From NCBI GenBank assembly GCA_000756795.1, contig CCSI01000006.1, forward strand, positions 100,551 through 164,550: a stretch of 64,000 nt of DNA. Direction: 5' to 3'. This document shows, in pieces, positions 1 to 9,288 of this stretch (position 1 is the stretch's first letter; each line of letters opens with the position of its first letter). The notes beneath the pieces are model-generated. The model searched no databases. It saw nothing but the letters and a program-made list of their open reading frames with translations, and was not told the DNA's origin. The position numbers and the translations under genes are program-made. Source of the stretch: Qipengyuania vulgaris. GTDB taxonomy: Bacteria > Pseudomonadota > Alphaproteobacteria > Sphingomonadales > Sphingomonadaceae.

Positions 1-198
1 TTCGCGCGGATTGCCTTTTGCATCGGGGGCGAGCGTCATGACGATAAGGTCTTCCGCCAGGATTGCGTTCCACTCTTCCGCACCGGCCTTGGCAACGATT
101 TCATTGGGGCTTGGCGGCGGCGTCTCGCCTCCCTCCTGCGCTGCTATGGTAGAGCTAAGTGCGAGCGCTGCAGCGAGCGAAATCAGGTGCTTGGTCAT
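1..198 (-). CDS. Peptidyl-prolyl isomerase-like exported protein, N-terminal part (runs off window)
   Basis: Sixty-six codons are visible from an ATG at 198 to the left edge with no stop. The protein starts with a classic Sec signal peptide: MTKHL, a hydrophobic stretch, then a probable cleavage after STIAAQ. A short proline-rich linker follows, then a segment reading AEEWNAILAEDLIVMTLAPD. That run resembles the start of cyclophilin-type peptidyl-prolyl isomerases of sphingomonads, which fold exported proteins in the periplasm. The catalytic core lies outside the window, so the family call is tentative. A rho-independent terminator on the same strand lies just upstream (231-274), so the gene probably has its own promoter between about 199 and 230. 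Confidence 0.5.
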   Translation of the reverse strand, partial: MTKHLISLAAALALSSTIAAQEGGETPPPSPNEIVAKAGAEEWNAILAEDLIVMTLAPDAKGNPRE

Positions 199-230
199 GG
201 CGTGGGAGCTTGGCAGCATTGCGGCCAAAC

Positions 231-274
231 AAAAAGCCCCTTCACGCGCGTTATAGAGGGCGGGAAGGGGCTTT
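231..274 (-). terminator. Rho-independent terminator on the minus strand
   Basis: An 11-bp perfect stem (AAAGCCCCTTC at 233-243 with GAAGGGGCTTT at 264-274) is followed on the minus strand by CTTTTTGTTT. It would stop leftward transcription before the isomerase gene. No gene was recognised between here and the tRNA at 500, so the transcript it ends is unknown. It could be read-through from the leftward secretion operon or an unannotated RNA. Confidence 0.65.
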
Positions 275-499
275 GATGCGATGTTCGCAGGGAATGCCAT
301 TCCGCGCAGCACCGCAACTTGGGGGGTGTAACCGGATAATGCGCACCCGCGCGCGGCGGTTCCCACGGTTCGTCGCATTTTGGTTCGGAAGAGCCGGGCC
401 ATGGCTGTTGCGCGTGAAGGTGACTCCCGCTAGAGGCCCGCGGTCCGACCAATCCCTGCCGCGCTCAAGCAGCGAAGCGGTAGCGCGAATCAGGATAAC
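275..499. other. No recognised gene (intergenic)
   Basis: GC-rich stretch between the minus-strand terminator and tRNA-Ser. Short open frames exist on both strands, but none has a convincing ribosome binding site, domain or codon pattern. Confidence 0.5.
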
Positions 500-590
500 G
501 GAGCAGTGGCCGAGTGGTCGAAGGCGCACGCCTGGAAAGTGTGTATACGGTAACCCCGTATCGAGGGTTCGAATCCCTCCTGCTCCGCCA
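500..590 (+). tRNA. tRNA-Ser (anticodon GGA)
   Basis: A class II tRNA with a long variable arm. The acceptor stem GGAGCAG pairs with CTGCTCC, the T arm reads GGTTCGAATCC, and the 3' CCA is encoded. The anticodon stem CACGC/GTGTG encloses the loop CTGGAAA, giving GGA, which reads UCC and UCU serine codons. Confidence 0.95.
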
Positions 591-866
591 TTCCTTTGCA
601 CGAATGTACGGAGGGGCGCATTTACGCGAGGGAACCTGCATTGACGGCCTTCGGTGGATTGAATTTGCTCGCTAGTGGGACCGGCTGAATCATCAAGTCT
701 GGGAGTGGCGAAGCTGCTGGAAGCGACCGGAAATTATGAATCGCTCCGATAAGGTTGGAGTGATGTCGACATCGATCTTGTGGTCGACTGCCAGATAAGA
801 CTGGATGCGTCTAAAACCTGGCGACCGATTTCGTACTGTGAGTGACCATTCGCGCAGCGGCGGAGA

Positions 867-1208
867 TCAGTCGGTCTTGAGTTCGGCGGCGAACATTCGT
901 GCGAAATCGCGCCATTTTGTCTCGTCCAGTTCGGCGTCCATCACATCGAAATCCAGCGCCAGGATTTCGCGCCCGGTCCGGTCGCTTGCCACGGCCCGTG
1001 CCTGGGTGGGAGAATGACGTTCGACAGAAAGGCTTGCGACGTCCGCGCGCCCAATCGCTGCGACAGCCTGGCGGAATATATCGCAGACCCGTTCGCCCTC
1101 ACCACCGGTGTAATGGCAAGCCAGTGTTTCACTGTTCACTTGAGCCTCTCCTTCTCCGGCCACGCAGGCGGTCGTGAAGAGCAAGCTGGAGAGAAAAAGC
1201 AAATGCAT
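867..1208 (-). CDS. Small putative lipoprotein, function unknown
   Basis: 113 residues. The N-terminus MHLLFLSSLLFTTAC is a short hydrophobic segment ending in a lipobox-like cysteine at residue 15, so the product is probably a lipoprotein. The mature part is mixed charged sequence containing two further cysteines (in LACHY and ERVCD), and ends in a helix rich in aromatic and charged residues. No known family was recognised. It lies 18 bases after the RTX protease stop on the same strand and may be co-transcribed as the last gene of the secretion operon. A role as inhibitor or immunity factor of the protease, like the small periplasmic inhibitors near serralysin genes, is conceivable but is only inference from position and size. 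Confidence 0.6.
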   Translation of the reverse strand: MHLLFLSSLLFTTACVAGEGEAQVNSETLACHYTGGEGERVCDIFRQAVAAIGRADVASLSVERHSPTQARAVASDRTGREILALDFDVMDAELDETKWRDFARMFAAELKTD

Positions 1209-1226
1209 CGGGCCACATCAACCGCG

Positions 1227-3644
1227 TTAAAGGACCGGCGTGTCGGCACCGAGGATCGCGTTGTCGGCGCTATTGATTGGCGGCGGTGCCGAAGCGCCGA
1301 CCGCGGTGAAGTGCGAGGCATTCAGCGCGGTCTGCGCGGATACCTGGGCGAAAAGATAGGCGTCTTCGCCGCCGACACCGTCCGGGTCGTAGAAGAGCTT
1401 GCCCGTCGACCATTGGTAGATGATGCGGTCATCGGCATCGCCCGCTTCGGTGCCGTATACAAAGGCGCTTTCTGCCAACTGGCCCCAATCAAGCTCGCCG
1501 AAGCCGACGTTGCGCTTGAGCAGGATGCTGTCTTCGGCGGTGTCGAAATCGGTGATTATGTTCAGATTGGCCTCGCCGAACATTTCCATCTCGAAAGTGT
1601 CGGTGCCGCTGCCGCCGGTCAGGATGTCGATGCCGAAACCACCTGAAAGATAGTCGCCGCCGTTTCCGCCGGACAATTCGTCATCGCCGTCACTGCCGAA
1701 GAGCTTGTCCCATCCAGCACCACCCAGAATGACATCGTCGCCGCCCTGGCCGTAGATCTCGTCGCTACCGCCGTCTCCGTGGATCTGGTCGTCACCCAGG
1801 CCGCCATAGAGGAGGTCGATACCCAGTCCGCCGAAAAGCTCGTCGAGACCGTCGCCTCCGATGACGGTATCATCGCCGTCCGCGCCGACGAGCCGGTCAT
1901 TGCCGTCTCCGCCGACGATGCGGTCATTGCCGGCACCGCCATTGATGATATCCGCCCCGAAATTACCGTTGAGGTTGTCGTCGCCATCCTCGCCGTAAAT
2001 GTAATCGTTGCCGTTTCCGCCGCCGACGATGTCATCCCCGATACCGCCGTAAATGCGGTCGTAGCCGTTCGAGCCGTAGAGCTCGTCGGCGCCGTACCCG
2101 CCATTCATCTCGTCGTTGTTGAGACCGCCGCGGATCTCGTCATTACCCTCGTTTCCGTTGAGCGTATCTTCGCCCCAACCGCCGTAGATTACATCGTCAC
2201 CGACATTTCCGGCGATAATGTCGTCACCGTCGTAGCCATTCAGATAGTCATTGCCGCCATTACCCTGCAGCAAATTGTTGGCAGCGTTGCCGTAGACGGT
2301 GTCGGCACCGGAACCGGCGCGGGCCCATTCGATGACCGTCCCGCGCGCAATCGAGACATTGCCCACGAGACCGCCGATGTTGGAAAACGACTCCTCCCGC
2401 AGGTCGATCAGCTGGTCTTGCGAGAAGCCGCTGTAATCGAGCTGGTCGGCACCGCCGCCGCTGTCGACAATCGTGTAGGCGACGGTCGGATACTGGTTCG
2501 CATCATGGATCGCGCGGTCCGAGGTCGAGTTGAAGCCATAGACCGTCGAACCAAGCCGTGTCGTGGTCGAGGCCCCGTAGAGGTCGATCATCGCCGCGAC
2601 ATCGGCCATCATCGGCGAGCCGACATAAGCGAACGAGAATCCCTCCTGGCTAAGGTAGGTATTATCGTTGGCGTCGAAATAGCTCATGACGGTGTAGGGC
2701 CAGCCATCATTGAGATAGAGCGCGTCGTTGGCGTAGCTCGCATCGCCGTTGTAATTTCCGGCATGGCCAAGCCCAAGCGCATGGCCGATTTCATGCAGAT
2801 AGGTCTGGAAGGCGTAGCTGTTCAGAGTAGCGTTGACCGGAACCCAGCTCGAGTTGATGTTGATGGTCGATGCGATAATCGTGCTGCCGGACCTCGACGA
2901 CTGGGCATAGGCACCATCTTCGGTGTTGCTGAAGGTAATCTCGGCATTGCCGCTAACTTCCTGGAAGGTGACGCCAATGACATCGCCCCACAGCAGCAAG
3001 GCTTCGCGCGCGAGACCCTGTTCGCTCGCGTTGAGGGATGTGATGTCGACCGTAATGGTGTCATCCACACCGACATTGAAGGAGCGTTGGTTTCCGCCCC
3101 AATACCCTTCCGTCAGCTGGTCGGAAATCTGGTCGATCGTGAAAAGTTCTAGTGGCGCGGCTTCGCTCACAGAGAGCGTGTATTCGCCCGTTTCGAGGCT
3201 GTTGTAGGAATCAGCCTCGATATAATATGTGCCGGTCGTGGAAGCGGTAAACCGCATGAGCGAGTTCAGCCCGTCGCCGCCATCGTCGTTGCGAGCCAGC
3301 TCGAAACCGCTTGCGTTGTAAATCCTGAGATAAGTGTCTGCGACAGGATCGGTCCCGGTCCCCGAGAGAGAAATGGAGATGGTCTGGCCGGCGGTAAGCT
3401 CGATGCGGAACCAGTCGGTATCGCCCACCGCTTCCAGTTCATCGGTAATGCTTTCGCCCACGGAAATTGTCGCGGTGGTCGAAGCGTCACCCGGAGTGTC
3501 CTGGCCATTGGCGTAGACCAGCGAACCGGAATCATAGTGCAGCTTGGCGTCGATTAGCGGCAGGACAATTGTGTCGCCGCCCATGAGCGTACGGCTGTCG
3601 GACTTGCATACCGAGCACGCGCAACACGATTCGACTTCAAACAT
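1227..3644 (-). CDS. Secreted RTX zinc metalloprotease (serralysin-like, M10) with PPC domain
   Basis: 805 residues. Order: an N-terminal segment with a cysteine cluster (SCCACSVCK, residues 6-14); a bacterial pre-peptidase C-terminal (PPC) beta-sandwich at about 55-155; then a zinc protease domain. That domain has HEIGHALGLGH near residue 283 and a Met-turn TVMSYFD near 318, both diagnostic of serralysin-type M10 proteases. From about 455 to 670 it carries many GGxGxDxLxG nonapeptides that bind calcium once outside the cell. There is no Sec signal, as expected for a type I secretion substrate, whose signal is C-terminal. The start is supported by GGAAGGG about eight bases upstream. It follows the HlyD adaptor gene in the same direction, so it is probably the cognate cargo. 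Known family role: extracellular protein degradation. The actual substrate is unknown. Confidence 0.9.
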   Translation of the reverse strand: MFEVESCCACSVCKSDSRTLMGGDTIVLPLIDAKLHYDSGSLVYANGQDTPGDASTTATISVGESITDELEAVGDTDWFRIELTAGQTISISLSGTGTDPVADTYLRIYNASGFELARNDDGGDGLNSLMRFTASTTGTYYIEADSYNSLETGEYTLSVSEAAPLELFTIDQISDQLTEGYWGGNQRSFNVGVDDTITVDITSLNASEQGLAREALLLWGDVIGVTFQEVSGNAEITFSNTEDGAYAQSSRSGSTIIASTININSSWVPVNATLNSYAFQTYLHEIGHALGLGHAGNYNGDASYANDALYLNDGWPYTVMSYFDANDNTYLSQEGFSFAYVGSPMMADVAAMIDLYGASTTTRLGSTVYGFNSTSDRAIHDANQYPTVAYTIVDSGGGADQLDYSGFSQDQLIDLREESFSNIGGLVGNVSIARGTVIEWARAGSGADTVYGNAANNLLQGNGGNDYLNGYDGDDIIAGNVGDDVIYGGWGEDTLNGNEGNDEIRGGLNNDEMNGGYGADELYGSNGYDRIYGGIGDDIVGGGNGNDYIYGEDGDDNLNGNFGADIINGGAGNDRIVGGDGNDRLVGADGDDTVIGGDGLDELFGGLGIDLLYGGLGDDQIHGDGGSDEIYGQGGDDVILGGAGWDKLFGSDGDDELSGGNGGDYLSGGFGIDILTGGSGTDTFEMEMFGEANLNIITDFDTAEDSILLKRNVGFGELDWGQLAESAFVYGTEAGDADDRIIYQWSTGKLFYDPDGVGGEDAYLFAQVSAQTALNASHFTAVGASAPPPINSADNAILGADTPVL

Positions 3645-3765
3645 GCGATGACCCTTCCCAATCTGTCGGAGCGCGATGGCGGTGGCCCCGGCGCACGCAC
3701 CATGCCAGAAAATCTATCGCACATCACGCCTTTCGACGTGATTAATTAGCTCTAAGTAGCCTTAC

Positions 3766-5121
3766 TTATTCGCGGAACGCGGTTTCCGACAGGCGCGTGA
3801 TTGGCGTCAGGATGTACTGGAGCACGGTGCGCTTGTCGCCGAGCAGGCTGACGTCGGCAATCATGCCCGGTCCGATGGCGAGCTCCTGCCCCCCTGGCCC
3901 TTCGAGTGCGTTGTCCTGGGTCGTGACGCGCACGAGGTAATAGATCTCGCCCGATTGCGGATCCTGGATGGAGTCCGCCGAGATGGTTGAGACCACCCCT
4001 TCGAGCTTGCCATAGACCGACTGGTCGTAGGCCGTGATGCCGACATTTGCTTTCTGCCCGATACGCACATTGCCAATGTCCTGCGGCGACACGCGCGCTT
4101 CGACCAGCAGGCTGTCTTCCTGCGCCACGAGTTCGACCAGCGCCTCGCCCGGGCTGATGGCACTGCCGCGCGTAGTTACAAGCACGCGGCTGACCTTGCC
4201 CTTGATGGGCGCGCGCAGCGTGGTGCGCTGGAAGCGTTCCTGAAGCGCGGGAAGCGTGCTCGAGCGGGCTTCGAATTCGGCCTGCGTCACGGCAAGCTCG
4301 CTCGCCGCCTGTTCGCGCCAGTCCTGCCTGATACGGGCGAGGTTGGCGCTCGCCTCGGCAACCTGCGCCTGCGCACGACCGAGAGTGGCGCGCGCGCCTT
4401 CGAGGTCGCTGCGGGCGCTCGATGCTTCGGCTTCGGCGCGGGTGAGGGTGAGGCGCGGCTCGATGCCGTTTTCGACCAGCGGGCGAACAGCGGAAAGCTC
4501 GGTCTCGGCGCGTGTAAGCGCGCTCTGGCGCGATGCGACGGCGGCATTGGCTTCGGCTACCTGCTGGCGCGAACGCTGGAGCTGCGCCGAGCCTGCCGCA
4601 AGCGCGCTGCGAAGGTTTGCCTGGCGCGAGGCATAAAGTGCCTTCTCGATTTCGAGCTGGCGCGCGGCCTCTTCGTCGGCCGGGGCCGGATAGCTGGGCG
4701 CGCGGCCGGTCACTTCGGCGGTAAGGCGCGCCACCTTCATGTCGAGCGCATCGGCAGTCGCCTTGGTGCTGCCGAGGTTGGCACCTGTCTCGGTCGGGTC
4801 GAGGCGCAGCAGCGGCTGACCTGCGGTAACCTCTTCACCCGGACGCACGAGGATGTCTTCGAGGATACCGCCCTCGAGGCTGGAGACGACCTGCAACTCG
4901 CTGCTCGAAATCACGCGGCCCATCCCGCGCACGGTGCGGTCGATTTCGGCAAAGGCGGCCCAGATGATGAAGACCACGAAGAAGACGAGGATTCCCCAGA
5001 AGAGGAACTTCGAGGCCTTGCCCGGCTCGATATCGTCGACGAAGTCTTCGATGTGCCGTTCTTGCTCCTCGTCATGGATGACGATGGGCTCTTCGGATTG
5101 TTCTGCGGGAAGCGTGTTCAT
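3766..5121 (-). CDS. Type I secretion membrane fusion protein (HlyD family)
   Basis: 451 residues. A cytoplasmic acidic head is followed by one transmembrane helix (about 37-60, LFWGILVFFVVFIIWAAF), then a biotinyl-lipoyl-like half motif (GGILEDILVRPGEEV). A long alanine- and arginine-rich coiled coil spans about 140-290, followed by the second lipoyl half and the C-terminal HlyD beta domain (LRAPIKGKVSRV onwards). It links the inner-membrane ATPase to the TolC channel. Its ATG overlaps the ABC gene stop by four bases, which indicates translational coupling. Length and layout match the PrtE/HlyD class. Confidence in family is high. Confidence 0.93.
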   Translation of the reverse strand: MNTLPAEQSEEPIVIHDEEQERHIEDFVDDIEPGKASKFLFWGILVFFVVFIIWAAFAEIDRTVRGMGRVISSSELQVVSSLEGGILEDILVRPGEEVTAGQPLLRLDPTETGANLGSTKATADALDMKVARLTAEVTGRAPSYPAPADEEAARQLEIEKALYASRQANLRSALAAGSAQLQRSRQQVAEANAAVASRQSALTRAETELSAVRPLVENGIEPRLTLTRAEAEASSARSDLEGARATLGRAQAQVAEASANLARIRQDWREQAASELAVTQAEFEARSSTLPALQERFQRTTLRAPIKGKVSRVLVTTRGSAISPGEALVELVAQEDSLLVEARVSPQDIGNVRIGQKANVGITAYDQSVYGKLEGVVSTISADSIQDPQSGEIYYLVRVTTQDNALEGPGGQELAIGPGMIADVSLLGDKRTVLQYILTPITRLSETAFRE

Positions 5122-6848
5122 GCCTGCTTGCCCCCTTGCGCGAGCTTCTTGAGCACTTCGTCGCGCGGTCCGTCTGCCACGACCTTGCCGCGGTCCATGA
5201 TGATGATGCGGTCGACCAGCTTCAAGAGCGGCTGGCGGTGGGTGACGACGACGAGCGTGCGGCCCTTGAGTTCGTCTTCGAGGCGACCGATGAGGTCGGC
5301 CTCGGTCTGTGCGTCCATGGCGCTGGTCGGCTCGTCCATCACCACGATAGGCGGTTTGCCGGCAAGCGCGCGGGCGACGGCAATCGACTGGCGCTGGCCG
5401 CCCGAGAGGCCGTCACCGCGGTCGACCAGCTTGAGGTCGTAACCGTTGGAGATGCGCGAGACGAAGAGGTCGGTCCCCGATACGCGGCTCGAACGCAGCA
5501 TTTCCTCATCATCGACGAAGGGGCGCTCGAGCACGATATTCTCGCGGATGGAACCGGAGAACAGCGCCGGTTCCTGCAGCACCGAGCCGATTTGCGCGCG
5601 CAGCGAATAGGGGTCGAACTGCGCGAGGTCGACGCCGTCGACGAGGACCATGCCCTCCTGCGGCGGGTAAAGGCCCAGCATGAGGCGGGCGATGGTCGAC
5701 TTGCCAGAGCCCACGCGGCCCAGTAGCGCAACATGCTGTCCCGGCTCGATTTTCATGTTCACATTGTCGAGCGCGGGCGCGCTGCCGCCGGGATAGGTGA
5801 AGGTCACGCCGCGCAGTTCGATTGCGCCGTCGGTCGTGCCCATTTCGAGCGGCTCGGTCTCGGGCCCCTCCTTGGGCTGGTCCATCAGCTGGCGTACATG
5901 GCGATAGGCGGTGCGGGTCGCGGTGATGCGCCCGACCAGCTGCGAGATCTGCGCGAGCGGCGCAATGGCGCGGCCGGCAAGGATGGAGCAGGCGATGAGG
6001 CCGCCCAGCGTCAGCTCGTTATCGGCCACCTGGAACACACCGATGATGACCACGCCGGCATAGCTGATCATCCCGGCAGTCGTGGCGAAGGTTGTGCCGA
6101 CCGAGGAAATGAGGCGCTGGCGCATATTGCTATGCGCATGTTCGCGCACCGCCTCGCGCCAGCGGCGCTTGAGCATGCCGTCCGCGCCCGACACCTTCAC
6201 ATGTTCGATGCTGCCGACGGTCTCGATGAGAACCGACTGCTTGAGCAGGCCCTGCCCCATGGTCTTGGCGGCAATACGCTGGAGCGCAGGCTGCGAGGCG
6301 AGGCCGACGATGATGACCAGCGGCACCATGGCCGCAGGCACCGCGACCACCCAGCCGCCGATGGCCCACACGACCAGCAGGGTGATGATGATGAAGGGCA
6401 AGTCGACAATCGCGACGAGCGTAGCCGAGGCAAAGAAGTCGCGGATCGATTCAAGCTCGCGCATGATGCCTGTCAGCGCGCCGGTCGAGCCCTTGCGCAA
6501 TTCGAGCCGCATCGCGGTGAGGCGGCCGAAGACTTCCTCGCCCACTTCCTCGTCAATCTTGGTGCCGGCGAAGTCGACGAAATAGGCGCGCAGCAGCTTC
6601 AGGATGAAGTCGAACAGCAGGATGATGCCGAGCCCGATGGAGAGCGCCAGCAGCGAGCCATAAGCGGCATTGGGCACGACGCGGTCATAGACCGTCATCG
6701 TGAACAGCGCGCTCGCGAGCCCGAAGATGTTGATGAGTGTCGCGGCGAGCGCGACCTTGCCATAGGTGCGCCAGTTGCGCTTGATTGGCTCGGCAAGCCA
6801 GTCGGCAATCCGCTTCTGCGGGATTTCGACGAGCGACATATCGCTCAC
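5118..6848 (-). CDS. Type I secretion ABC transporter, permease-ATPase fusion
   Basis: 576 residues. An N-terminal transmembrane domain with about six helices (roughly 30-310) is fused to a nucleotide-binding domain: Walker A GRVGSGKST near 375, signature LSGGQRQ near 480, Walker B IVVMDEPTSAMD, and an H-loop in VVVTHRQ. It energises export of RTX proteins straight from the cytoplasm. It has no N-terminal C39 peptidase and is shorter than the LapB/HlyB type, resembling PrtD/LapB-like exporters that do not process the cargo. Four-base overlaps with both neighbours show a tight operon tolC-ABC-hlyD. Confidence 0.93.
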   Translation of the reverse strand: MSDMSLVEIPQKRIADWLAEPIKRNWRTYGKVALAATLINIFGLASALFTMTVYDRVVPNAAYGSLLALSIGLGIILLFDFILKLLRAYFVDFAGTKIDEEVGEEVFGRLTAMRLELRKGSTGALTGIMRELESIRDFFASATLVAIVDLPFIIITLLVVWAIGGWVVAVPAAMVPLVIIVGLASQPALQRIAAKTMGQGLLKQSVLIETVGSIEHVKVSGADGMLKRRWREAVREHAHSNMRQRLISSVGTTFATTAGMISYAGVVIIGVFQVADNELTLGGLIACSILAGRAIAPLAQISQLVGRITATRTAYRHVRQLMDQPKEGPETEPLEMGTTDGAIELRGVTFTYPGGSAPALDNVNMKIEPGQHVALLGRVGSGKSTIARLMLGLYPPQEGMVLVDGVDLAQFDPYSLRAQIGSVLQEPALFSGSIRENIVLERPFVDDEEMLRSSRVSGTDLFVSRISNGYDLKLVDRGDGLSGGQRQSIAVARALAGKPPIVVMDEPTSAMDAQTEADLIGRLEDELKGRTLVVVTHRQPLLKLVDRIIIMDRGKVVADGPRDEVLKKLAQGGKQA

Positions 6849-8293
6849 AACGGCACCTCTTCTTCCTCAATTTCAAGCACGTCGAGCAATCGCCCGGTGC
6901 GCAGCAATAGCACGTAGCGCGCCTGGTCCAGCTCGGTCAGGGCGCGGATATAGGATGATGCCGCGCGCAAATAGGCGTTCTGCGCATCGGCAACGTCGAA
7001 CAGCGACCCGCGCAAGGCGTCGAAGCGCGCGAACACGATGTCGCGCGACTGGCGGGCAGCCTTGTAGGCTTCCTCGAGCGCGCGCACCTGTTCCTCGATC
7101 GCCTGCACGTCGGACCAGGCAATCGCTGCATCGCGGCGCGCTTCTTCGCGGATACGGTCGACCACAGCGTCGGCAGCCTCCGCCTCGGCCCATGCCGCGC
7201 GAGAACGCGACCAAACGCCGCCGCCAAGGATGCGCCAGTTGAAGTTCAGCGTGGCGCGCGTGTCGTAGTCATTGCGGCCGTTTTCGTAGATGCCGTATCG
7301 CCCGTGATCGATGCGGCCGGTAATCTGCGGCAGCTTTTCCGCCTCGGCAGCCATGACCTCGCCGTCGCGCGCCTCGGCAACGGCTTCGGCGCTTTTGACC
7401 TGCGGCGCGTTCTGGGCAGCGAGGATGGCATAATCTTTCGAAAAACGCGTGTCGCCAAGCAGGGGAGGGCGCATCAGGCGGTCGGGCGGGGCGAAGCCGC
7501 TCAATTGTTCGAAACGGGCTTCGGCGCTGGCAAGTTCGCGGCGGACGTTGGCCAGTTCGACCTCTGCCTGCGAGCGCAGGCTGGCGACGCGCACGCGGTC
7601 GCCCTCTGCAGAGACGCCGCGTTCGATCCGCGTTTCGATACCGGCATCGAGCGTGTCCTGCGCCTCGACGAAGCCCTCGAGCAAGCGCTCCAATGCCTGA
7701 AATCCGAAGACCTGCGTCCAGGCCACGACCATGTCGCCCGCTACATTGCCTGCGCGCGCTTCGCGTTCGAACCCGGCTGCCTTGAGACGAGCGGCGGCCG
7801 ACCGGATTCGGCCTTGTGTGCGCCCGAAGTCGATAAGCGGCTGGGCGATGGCAAAGGTGAAGTCCACGCGGCTCTCCGGACGCGATCGTTCGATGAGGTT
7901 GAAGGGATCGTTGGAGAAATTCCGTTCGAGCGTGGTGTAGGCTGAGAAACCGACGTCGATCGCGGGAAGATAGCCCGCACGTGCTTCGCCGATACGCGCT
8001 TGGGCTGCATTTTCGAGCGCAGCGGATTCGCGGTCTGTCGGGCTTTGCTCCAGCGCGGCGACCACGATCGCCCGGAAAGTTTCAGGGTCTGCCTTGGTGT
8101 CGCCCAGAGTCAGCACGGGATCGTTCGTGAAGTCGATCGTTAGCGGCTTGGCTTCTGGCTGCGGCAGAGAAGGATCCTCGCCGGATTGCAACGCCGCAGC
8201 TTGGCCTGCCTCCTGCGCATACGCATCTTGCGCGCCAACAACAGTTAGCACGGCCCCGAGCGCAATCGCGCATCCAGATGCTAAGCTTTTCAT
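6845..8293 (-). CDS. TolC family outer-membrane channel of the type I secretion system
   Basis: 482 residues with a Sec signal peptide (MKSLASGCAIALGAVLTVVGAQDAYA, cleaved near 26). An acidic proline-rich linker follows, then two outer-membrane efflux repeats with long alanine- and arginine-rich coiled coils, typical of TolC alpha-helical barrels. The C-terminus ends in an acidic tail (EIEEEEVPL). It is the first gene of the leftward operon TolC-ABC-HlyD-RTX protease. The 360-base gap upstream should hold the promoter. It provides the outer-membrane exit for the RTX protease and perhaps for the second RTX protein at 58.3-60.4 kb. Confidence 0.9.
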   Translation of the reverse strand: MKSLASGCAIALGAVLTVVGAQDAYAQEAGQAAALQSGEDPSLPQPEAKPLTIDFTNDPVLTLGDTKADPETFRAIVVAALEQSPTDRESAALENAAQARIGEARAGYLPAIDVGFSAYTTLERNFSNDPFNLIERSRPESRVDFTFAIAQPLIDFGRTQGRIRSAAARLKAAGFEREARAGNVAGDMVVAWTQVFGFQALERLLEGFVEAQDTLDAGIETRIERGVSAEGDRVRVASLRSQAEVELANVRRELASAEARFEQLSGFAPPDRLMRPPLLGDTRFSKDYAILAAQNAPQVKSAEAVAEARDGEVMAAEAEKLPQITGRIDHGRYGIYENGRNDYDTRATLNFNWRILGGGVWSRSRAAWAEAEAADAVVDRIREEARRDAAIAWSDVQAIEEQVRALEEAYKAARQSRDIVFARFDALRGSLFDVADAQNAYLRAASSYIRALTELDQARYVLLLRTGRLLDVLEIEEEEVPL

Positions 8294-8654
8294 CTCATTA
8301 ACGATCCCTGTGACGCGCTTCCTAGCAGTCCATGGTTATCAAGGCATCAATAAAAAGCGCGTCGCTGCGCCCTGCTACCCGTATTCGCTGCCGAATAAAG
8401 GGGATGCGGGGCTGCCGAGGCGAGAATTCAGAATTAATCCGGATTTACATTAAAAAAACCGCGAATTGCTTGCCGCTCGTTAACTTTCCTCGCTTACCGC
8501 ACTGGCAAGCGAAACGCGTGGCGCAGCATGCGTTTCGGCGGGAAACTCCCGGGGCGGACGACCTAGCCCTGAATTCGTCACGGGAGGGGGCCGGATTGCC
8601 ATTGGCAGTCCGGCCCCAAACTTTTCAGCATCGATGTTGAGAGCGTTGGCCGCG
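8294..8654. other. Intergenic region between secretion operon and hspQ
   Basis: 361 bases without a supported gene. The right part holds a perfect 9-bp hairpin (next entry). The left part must contain the promoter of the leftward tolC operon; an AT-richer run near 8430-8470 is the likeliest place, but no clear -35/-10 pair was identified. Confidence 0.5.
8587..8617. terminator. Hairpin downstream of hspQ, possible terminator
   Basis: GGGGCCGGA (8587-8595) pairs perfectly with TCCGGCCCC (8609-8617) around a 13-base loop. It lies 38 bases past the hspQ stop. Neither strand shows a good U-tract, so termination by this hairpin alone is uncertain. Confidence 0.4.
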
Positions 8655-9035
8655 CTAGTGCGTCAGGCGATTGCGCATCCGGTAGCGACCGTTTTCGAAC
8701 TGCTCGAAATACTGGTGCACGTCGGGATGCGAGACCGGGCCGGCAAGCGAATCCGCAATCAGGTTCTGCTGGCTGACATAGGCGACGTAATCGTTCTCGT
8801 CGCTCTCGGCGAGCAGGTGGTAGAAGGGCTGGTCGCGGCGCGGGCGGATCTCTTCCGGGATGGACTGGTACCAGTCTTCGCTATTGGCAAAGACCGGGTC
8901 GACATCGAAGATGACCCCGCGAAAATCGAATGTGCGGTGCCTGACCACGTCGCCGATGGCGAAGCGCGTGAGGATACGGCGCGGCGCCTCGAGAGTGCGG
9001 CCGGCCTGTGCGGAGAAAAACGATGCCCTGTCCAT
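8655..9035 (-). CDS. hspQ: Heat shock protein HspQ
   Basis: 126 residues from the ATG at 9035, chosen because family members begin a few residues before the conserved FAIGDVVRHR. The core reads DFRGVIFDVDPVFANSEDWY, then RPRRDQPFYHLL and YVAYVSQQNL, the hallmark of the HspQ/YccV hemimethylated-DNA-binding-like beta-barrel. In enterobacteria HspQ is an adaptor that enhances Lon proteolysis and is itself heat-inducible. It is a single gene, convergent with nothing, immediately left of tRNA-Ser(CGA). An upstream in-frame extension to 9110 exists but lacks family similarity. Confidence 0.92.
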   Translation of the reverse strand: MDRASFFSAQAGRTLEAPRRILTRFAIGDVVRHRTFDFRGVIFDVDPVFANSEDWYQSIPEEIRPRRDQPFYHLLAESDENDYVAYVSQQNLIADSLAGPVSHPDVHQYFEQFENGRYRMRNRLTH

Positions 9036-9196
9036 GAATAGGCAGGATATGGTGCGCCGCGGCGACAAGACAAGGGGAGGCGCGCGGTCATCCCCCGTTT
9101 TCCCAAGCAAAAGGGGTTGGCAAGCCGCGCAGGCAAGGCTAATGGGCGCCCTCGCTTCGACCGGGGCCGCGTGCCCATCAAGCGCACCCTACATGC

Positions 9197-9288
<92 letters not shown>

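Noticed and set aside
1779..3152. 457-codon plus-strand open frame antisense to the RTX protease
   Set aside because: It mirrors the repeated codon pattern of the RTX gene and has no ribosome site or family of its own.
5733..6917. 394-codon plus-strand open frame antisense to the ABC transporter
   Set aside because: Antisense shadow, histidine- and arginine-rich composition as expected for reverse reading of GC-rich code.
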